DNA of 64,000 nucleotides from Cytophagales bacterium (GTDB taxonomy: Bacteria; Bacteroidota; Bacteroidia; Cytophagales; Cyclobacteriaceae). The notes under the pieces are model-generated. The model made no database searches. It was not told the DNA's origin and saw nothing but the letters and a program-made list of their open reading frames with translations. Below, piece by piece: positions 59,848-64,000 of the stretch. Location of the stretch: contig JAFLBQ010000001.1 in NCBI GenBank assembly GCA_017303805.1, positions 186,001 to 250,000 on the forward strand. The letters are read 5' to 3'. Positions within the stretch are counted from its first letter, which is position 1. Each line of letters begins with the position of its first letter. Both the position numbers and the translations under genes were made by a program.

Positions 59848-59982
59848 TTAGTCGTGCTTTTTCTCGTTTTTAGTGGTTTTCATTTTGTCGATGTAACCCA
59901 AAGCCGCTACAAAACCTACAATCACAGCTACAATGGTTACAAAAAGGTTGGCTCCGTCTCCTACATTTTGTTCAAAAAACAT
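59848..59982 (-). CDS. 44-residue membrane protein
   Basis: MFFEQNVGDGANLFVTIVAV then IVGFVAALGYIDKM and a KTTKNEKKHD tail: one long hydrophobic helix and a charged tail. Its stop lies 27 bp before a strong minus-strand terminator, which supports it as a real small gene. No family recognised. Confidence 0.6.
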   Translation of the reverse strand: MFFEQNVGDGANLFVTIVAVIVGFVAALGYIDKMKTTKNEKKHD

Positions 59983-60060
59983 AACGTGTGGTGTTTAAAT
60001 CTGCTTCAAATGTAAGCGATGCAGGCAAAAATTCAATGCCTGAACGGGCTGATCTTGTTA

Positions 60061-60603
60061 TTAAATTCCTAATTCCTGCTTATTCGCCTTTAACACCTCA
60101 ATAATAAATGCAATGTGGGTTGCCAGATCAACACCCAGCAGTTCAACCCCTTTGTAAACCTCATCTCGCTCTACCTTGGCAGCAAAACCCTTGTCTTTTA
60201 ATTTTTTTATAACCGATTTGGGCTCCAGTGTGGCAATGCCTTCGGGGCGCACCTGCGCGCAGGCAACAATAAAACCCGTTAGCTCATCACAAGCTAATAG
60301 GGCTTTGTCTAAGAGCGAATTATACGGCACATTCCACTTGGTATAATGGGCCGAAATGGCGTGGGCAATTTCGTGTTCACCGAGGGTAGTAAGTTTGGCC
60401 ACGATTACTTGGGGGTGCTTTTCCGGGTAGGCCTCGTAGTCGGCATCGTGCAACAGCCCAGCGATAGCCCATGCTTCCTTATCGGCCCCGAATTTTTCTG
60501 CGTAGGCTTCCATTACCAATTCTATTGTGCGCATGTGTCGTAGCAGGCTTTGGCTCTGCGTAAGGCTGGTGAGCAGCGTGCGGGCTTCGGTGCGGCTAAT
60601 CAT
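60061..60603 (-). CDS. HD-domain (HDIG-type) phosphohydrolase-like protein
   Basis: 180 residues. HD motif LLHDADYEAYPEKHPQVIVA and CDELTGFIVACAQVRPEG in the pattern of HDIG hydrolases. The C-terminus (KANKQELGI) overlaps an ATTCCTAATTCC-type repeat. The ATG overlaps the TPR gene stop by four bases. Confidence 0.88.
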   Translation of the reverse strand: MISRTEARTLLTSLTQSQSLLRHMRTIELVMEAYAEKFGADKEAWAIAGLLHDADYEAYPEKHPQVIVAKLTTLGEHEIAHAISAHYTKWNVPYNSLLDKALLACDELTGFIVACAQVRPEGIATLEPKSVIKKLKDKGFAAKVERDEVYKGVELLGVDLATHIAFIIEVLKANKQELGI

Positions 60604-61757
60604 TGGCGTCTTACGGCTGTTATGGATTTACGTTTAGAGTAAAAGAGGTTAAAGCCTCCTAACAGTAAGCCGAGGCCCAATATTACAATGGTAATTATCA
60701 TTCGGGTTTTTTGCAGCTCCAGGTGGTCGATGTCGGCTTTGGCTTTCAGCGCTTCCATTTCGCGTTCTTTCTCTTCTAAGTCGAGGGCAATTTCCATCTG
60801 GGCTATTCTGCGGCTGCTCTCTTCACCGTAAATTTTTTCCTTAACGATATCATATTTTAACATGGTTTCATAAGCCTCTCTCATTCTTCCTTGTTTTGAA
60901 TAATTCAAGGCCATGCTTTTTAGAATATTAGGCTCAAAAATAAAAGCTTGCAATTGGCCGCTAAGGGTAAGGGCACTATCCAAATAGGCTTGGGCATTTT
61001 TAAATTGTCCGGCCCGCGCATATACTTCGCCCGTGCTGGTAAGGGCGTTTAAAATCACCAATTGATCGTTTTCTTTGCGCGCGGCTGCAGCCGCTTTTTG
61101 ATAGTATTCTATTGCCCGTTGATAGTTGCCTTGCTTAAAGTAAATGTTACCCATGTTATTCAGTGGGTCGGCAAATGTTTCGCCCTTTTGTTGCGCTTGC
61201 TGGTAGGCTTCAGTATAATATTTCAGGGCTTCGTCAAATTGTTTCAAATCGTTATACAGGTTGCCGAGGTTGTTCATGGATTTTATCAGGAGGCTCTTGT
61301 CACCCATTTCCATAAATTGATTGTGCGAGTCTTCATAAAACTTCATTGCCTGGCTATAATCTTTCTTAAAAGAGTAGATGTTTCCAATATTACTTTTGGT
61401 AGAGGCAATCCCTTCTTTGTTATTCAATTGGGTGTAAATCTGTAAGCTGATAAGGTAATACTCAAGGGCTTTGTCTAATGCGCCCTGGTTGCGATAGGCT
61501 ACCCCCAGGTTGTTGTACGAGGCGGCCATTCCTTTCTTGTCGTCTATTTCTGTAGCCAGCGAAAGTGCGGCCCGGGTATATTCAATTGCCTTTACGGGAT
61601 CAGAGCTTATGTAAACTCTGAAAAACTCATTCAGGGTTTTAACTTTCAGATCGCCTTTGGCTGTTTCCAGGGCATGCTCCAGGCTATCAATTCCTGTTTG
61701 ACCAAACCCGGTCAGTGAAACAGTTATAACAGACATTACTATAAGGAGGCGCTTCAT
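60600..61757 (-). CDS. TPR-repeat protein with C-terminal membrane helix
   Basis: 385 residues from the ATG at 61757 (signal MKRLLIVMSVITVSLTGFGQ); an in-frame ATG at 61973 would run through the start of the divergent NTF2-like gene. About seven to eight tetratricopeptide repeats (GMAASYNNLGVAYRNQGALD, GIASTKSNIGNIYSFKKDYS and others), a coiled coil (EEKEREMEALKAKADIDHLE) and a C-terminal helix. It resembles the sensor half of TPR-linked two-component or LuxR proteins, but no kinase or DNA-binding domain follows; the HD gene is coupled instead. Confidence 0.88.
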   Translation of the reverse strand: MKRLLIVMSVITVSLTGFGQTGIDSLEHALETAKGDLKVKTLNEFFRVYISSDPVKAIEYTRAALSLATEIDDKKGMAASYNNLGVAYRNQGALDKALEYYLISLQIYTQLNNKEGIASTKSNIGNIYSFKKDYSQAMKFYEDSHNQFMEMGDKSLLIKSMNNLGNLYNDLKQFDEALKYYTEAYQQAQQKGETFADPLNNMGNIYFKQGNYQRAIEYYQKAAAAARKENDQLVILNALTSTGEVYARAGQFKNAQAYLDSALTLSGQLQAFIFEPNILKSMALNYSKQGRMREAYETMLKYDIVKEKIYGEESSRRIAQMEIALDLEEKEREMEALKAKADIDHLELQKTRMIITIVILGLGLLLGGFNLFYSKRKSITAVRRQ

Positions 61758-61878
61758 AAAGAATGATTTTGCTTCTAAAATTAAGAATATTCCACTAACC
61801 CCGTTTAAGCCCTTTCGTATAGAACGTGTATCGACTTTTAGATTAATTGACCATATTTCATCTTTAAAAAATAAGACT

Positions 61879-62370
61879 ATGCGTATAGGTGTTCTCGTAG
61901 TATTGGTTCTGGCGGTAAAAGCCGGTGCCTTGGCGCAGGCAGGAGCCAGCGAACAGCTTGTATTAGAACCCATTACCCGGCTGTTTGCGGGAATGAATAA
62001 AGGCGATAGTGCCTTGGTTCACAGTGCATTTGCCAAAGAAATTACCATGGCCACGGTAGCAAAAGATAAGGCCGGCAATACCATTGTAAGGCGCGAGAGT
62101 TCGCTGGCAGCATTTCTGAAAGCCGTGGGCACACCACATACCGAGCCGTGGAGCGAGCCAATCTGGAATACAAAAGTTGAAGTAGATGGAAACTTTGCTC
62201 AGGTGTGGACGGAGTATGCGTTTTATGTTGGAAAAAAGTTTAGCCATTGCGGAGTAGATGCCTTTCAACTGGTGCACGAAGGGGCGGGTTGGAAAATCAT
62301 TCACCTGGCCGATACCAGGCGCACGCAAGATTGCAAAGTGCCACCTCACATTGCCGATCAGTTTAAATAG
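61879..62370 (+). CDS. secreted NTF2-like (DUF4440-type) protein
   Basis: 163 residues: signal MRIGVLVVLVLAVKAGALAQ, then an NTF2-like cone (FAGMNKGDSALVHSAFAKEI, VDGNFAQVWTEYAFYVGKKF, DAFQLVHEGAGWKIIHLADT). These domains bind or isomerise small molecules; no catalytic residues are certain. Followed 7 bp later by a histidine-phosphatase-like gene. Confidence 0.85.
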   Translation: MRIGVLVVLVLAVKAGALAQAGASEQLVLEPITRLFAGMNKGDSALVHSAFAKEITMATVAKDKAGNTIVRRESSLAAFLKAVGTPHTEPWSEPIWNTKVEVDGNFAQVWTEYAFYVGKKFSHCGVDAFQLVHEGAGWKIIHLADTRRTQDCKVPPHIADQFK

Positions 62371-62377
62371 TTCGACC

Positions 62378-62869
62378 ATGAAATATCTGATTTTGATTTT
62401 GCTGGTAATGAATGTTGCCTTTGCAGATGCGCAAACCGTAACCACCGTAATTCTTGTGCGCCATGCAGAAAAAGCAACCGATGATCCGAAAGACCCCGAC
62501 CTGTCGGATGCGGGTAAACAACGGGCACAGCACCTGGCCCAGGTGTTGAGAAAGACAAAAGTGGATGCCATTTACTCTACCCCTTATAAACGAACCCGCA
62601 ACACAGCCGCGCCACTGGCAGAGTCAAAAGGTCTTTCTGTTTTGACATACGATCCATCCAAAAAAGAAGAGTTGGATCTGATGGTACAAAAATTTGCAGG
62701 CGGCACCATTGTGGTTGTGGGGCATAGCAATACAATCCCGGCTTTTGCCAATCATCTAACCGGTAAAACCGACTTTCAGAATTTTAACGACAACGAATAC
62801 GATAACCTGTTGGTTATTTCTGTTGTGGACTCAGGAAAGATTTCCAAAACAGTTTGGTTAGTTTATTAA
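62378..62869 (+). CDS. secreted histidine-phosphatase-superfamily protein
   Basis: 163 residues from the ATG at 62378 (signal MKYLILILLVMNVAFADAQ); a frame open from 62258 overlaps the upstream gene and is not used. RHG-type core VILVRHAEKATDDPKDPDLS with the catalytic Arg-His, and VVVGHSNTIPAF with the second His. A periplasmic phosphatase of phosphoglycerate-mutase fold; substrate unknown. Confidence 0.92.
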   Translation: MKYLILILLVMNVAFADAQTVTTVILVRHAEKATDDPKDPDLSDAGKQRAQHLAQVLRKTKVDAIYSTPYKRTRNTAAPLAESKGLSVLTYDPSKKEELDLMVQKFAGGTIVVVGHSNTIPAFANHLTGKTDFQNFNDNEYDNLLVISVVDSGKISKTVWLVY

Positions 62870-62876
62870 AGCAGTA

Positions 62877-63284
62877 TTAAGGTAGATTCTTCTTATACTT
62901 TACAAGGCTTGCCTTTATCAATTGGCCTTTGGTGTATTTGGTTTTAGAGCCGAATATTCCCAGAAAGCCCCGCCTTTTGCCGGCACCGGCTGCTGCACCA
63001 CCTGTAGTGCTACCTGTTGTCGATAGCGCAATCTCTTCGAATAAGATGGCATCAGCACCTTTCTTCTTAACCCGGTTAATAATCTTGTTCTGCACCTTGT
63101 CAGAACTGCGCCTGGCGGTAACCTCGTAGGTCACTTTGCCCATTATTTCGTTGGGTTCGGTAAGGTCGCTTTCGCGAAAGTAAATAGCTACCTGCTCGGT
63201 AGGTGGGTAAGTGCGCCCATAATAGATAATCTTGTTCGCACACCCCATAAGTAGTAAAGGGCTGCAGAGAAGTAGTTTTTTCAT
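62877..63284 (-). CDS. hypothetical lipoprotein
   Basis: 135 residues with lipobox LLLMGC at about residue 15. NEIMGKVTYEVTARRSSDKV and a glycine-rich stretch (STTGSTTGGAAAGAGKRR) precede a basic C-terminus. No family recognised. Confidence 0.75.
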   Translation of the reverse strand: MKKLLLCSPLLLMGCANKIIYYGRTYPPTEQVAIYFRESDLTEPNEIMGKVTYEVTARRSSDKVQNKIINRVKKKGADAILFEEIALSTTGSTTGGAAAGAGKRRGFLGIFGSKTKYTKGQLIKASLVKYKKNLP

Positions 63285-63321
63285 GCGATAAACTTCTTTA
63301 ACTTAGGAAACAATTTCAAAG

Positions 63322-63843
63322 ATGTTCAAAAATTTGCGACCCGATATTATTGTTGCGCTCATAGCGGTAATAATTGGTTTGTCCACCATGATAGTTTACA
63401 TCTACCAGGCCCGTATAATGAGCAAGCAAATGCACGCTACGGTGTGGCCATATATCGAGAACGAATTTACAGAGGGCAGCGAAGGGTTTAAAATCACAAC
63501 TCAGAACAAAGGCGTGGGGCCGGCCATTGTTAAAAAGTATCGCCTTTACTTCGATGGCAAATCCATTTCAACCTCCAGGCACTCGATCGACTCGTTGTTG
63601 CGGGTATTATCTGGAAACGATAGCCTGAAGTGGGCGTTTGATTATACCAATCTGGAAAGTCGTGTGCTCTCCGGAGGCGAGGAAATTGTATTTGTACATT
63701 TTAAAACCCCGGAAACGCTGGTGGCGCTTAAGAAAGTGCTGAAAGGTCATAGTATAAACGTAGGGGTTTGTTATTGTTCTGTTTTTGATGAATGTTGGGT
63801 AACTTCGGCAGGTAAAACGGAAGCATGCAAACGATGCGATTGA
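63322..63843 (+). CDS. hypothetical single-span membrane protein
   Basis: 173 residues. N-terminal membrane segment (IIVALIAVIIGLSTMIVYIY), then a domain with VWPYIENEFTEGSEGFKITT and a C-terminal cysteine-rich end (GVCYCSVFDECWVTSAGKTE ACKRCD). The pattern resembles small anchored Bacteroidota proteins of unknown role. Ends overlapping the next gene start. Confidence 0.7.
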   Translation: MFKNLRPDIIVALIAVIIGLSTMIVYIYQARIMSKQMHATVWPYIENEFTEGSEGFKITTQNKGVGPAIVKKYRLYFDGKSISTSRHSIDSLLRVLSGNDSLKWAFDYTNLESRVLSGGEEIVFVHFKTPETLVALKKVLKGHSINVGVCYCSVFDECWVTSAGKTEACKRCD

Positions 63844-64000
63844 TTGGTGTTTTGGCCACGTTTTTCATGTGTTCACTGGCAGGGGCACAGCCAGGTGAAT
63901 TATGCAAAAGCGTTTACTTTAGTGGTGGGAGTTATGAAGTGAATGAAGAAGAGGCCGCCACCCTTTTACATTGGCTGGATTCTATCCCCAATCTGTTAGA
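63825..64000 (+). CDS. secreted protein, possibly OmpA-like (3' end outside window)
   Basis: At least 58 codons visible. ATG at 63825 (or 63834) gives signal MQTMRLIGVLATFFMCSLAG followed by YFSGGSYEVNEEEAATLLHW and LDSIPNLL. The V-N-x-E-E-A-x-x-L spacing recalls OmpA-family C-domains, but the rest lies beyond the window. The first ATG overlaps the previous gene by 19 bp. Confidence 0.55.
   Translation, partial: MQTMRLIGVLATFFMCSLAGAQPGELCKSVYFSGGSYEVNEEEAATLLHWLDSIPNLL

Noticed and set aside
61758..61973. 72-residue N-terminal extension of the TPR protein
   Set aside because: It would overlap the start of the opposite-strand NTF2-like gene and bury a clear signal peptide.
62258..62377. 40-residue N-terminal extension of the histidine-phosphatase protein
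   Set aside because: It overlaps the coding end of the NTF2-like gene and precedes a clear signal peptide at 62378.

Overview
The window reads as ordinary chromosomal DNA of a Bacteroidota member, most likely order Cytophagales (inference). Evidence: a SusC/RagA-type TonB-dependent transporter, two giant surface proteins with gliding-motility (type IX secretion, type B) C-terminal domains, a PorP/SprF protein, a DUF3276 PUR protein, and repeated promoter elements of the Bacteroidota form TAnnTTTG. No rRNA, tRNA, CRISPR array, insertion sequence or prophage was seen.

Layout. 0-3.6 kb: truncated susC, an SDR resembling fructuronate reductases, and a lipoprotein. 3.6-7.8 kb: smc and a small membrane protein. 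7.9-13.9 kb: a short secreted protein translationally coupled to a 1873-residue repeat adhesin (8 + 5 tandem modules). 13.9-21.9 kb: housekeeping genes (acyl-CoA reductase, ferredoxin, DUF58, DUF3276, pgk, pfkA, Sua5, NUDIX). 22-28.4 kb: a second giant secreted protein, divergent from porP/sprF. 28.8-31.2 kb: a RimK / zinc-protease-like / aspartoacylase-like operon. 31.3-34.9 kb: a thiol/persulfide operon (DUF2892, DUF6132, two rhodaneses, OsmC, thioredoxin) behind a Crp/Fnr gene. A perfect TGTGA-N6-TCACA site sits at activator distance from its promoter. 35-39.4 kb: ffh, a decayed DUF433/DUF5615 toxin-antitoxin pair, a phosphoesterase and an AraC regulator.

39.4-56.7 kb is a molybdenum-cofactor and molybdoenzyme region. 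It holds moeA (overlapping gntP and glycerate kinase), moaC, moaE, moaD and moaA, an IorAB-like molybdenum hydroxylase, and a secreted molybdopterin-domain protein with a TSUP exporter and a DsrE-like protein. Gene debris is concentrated here and just upstream: a VapC stump running into moaC, a frameshifted DUF5615 gene, an AraC C-terminal scrap and a small orphan coding fragment. 56.8-58.2 kb: a compact four-gene operon (GyrI-like, 32-residue membrane peptide, HMA-like, DHFR-like) behind two TGACA-N6-TGTCA palindromes. 58.2-64 kb: small conserved and hypothetical genes, ending in a truncated secreted gene.

The most notable signals are regulatory: the Crp/Fnr operator with matching recognition-helix residues, the PUR gene flanked by (CCTAACC) repeats, duplicated promoter cores at 51.1 kb, the paired palindromes at 56.8 kb, and a terminator buried in antisense moaE.
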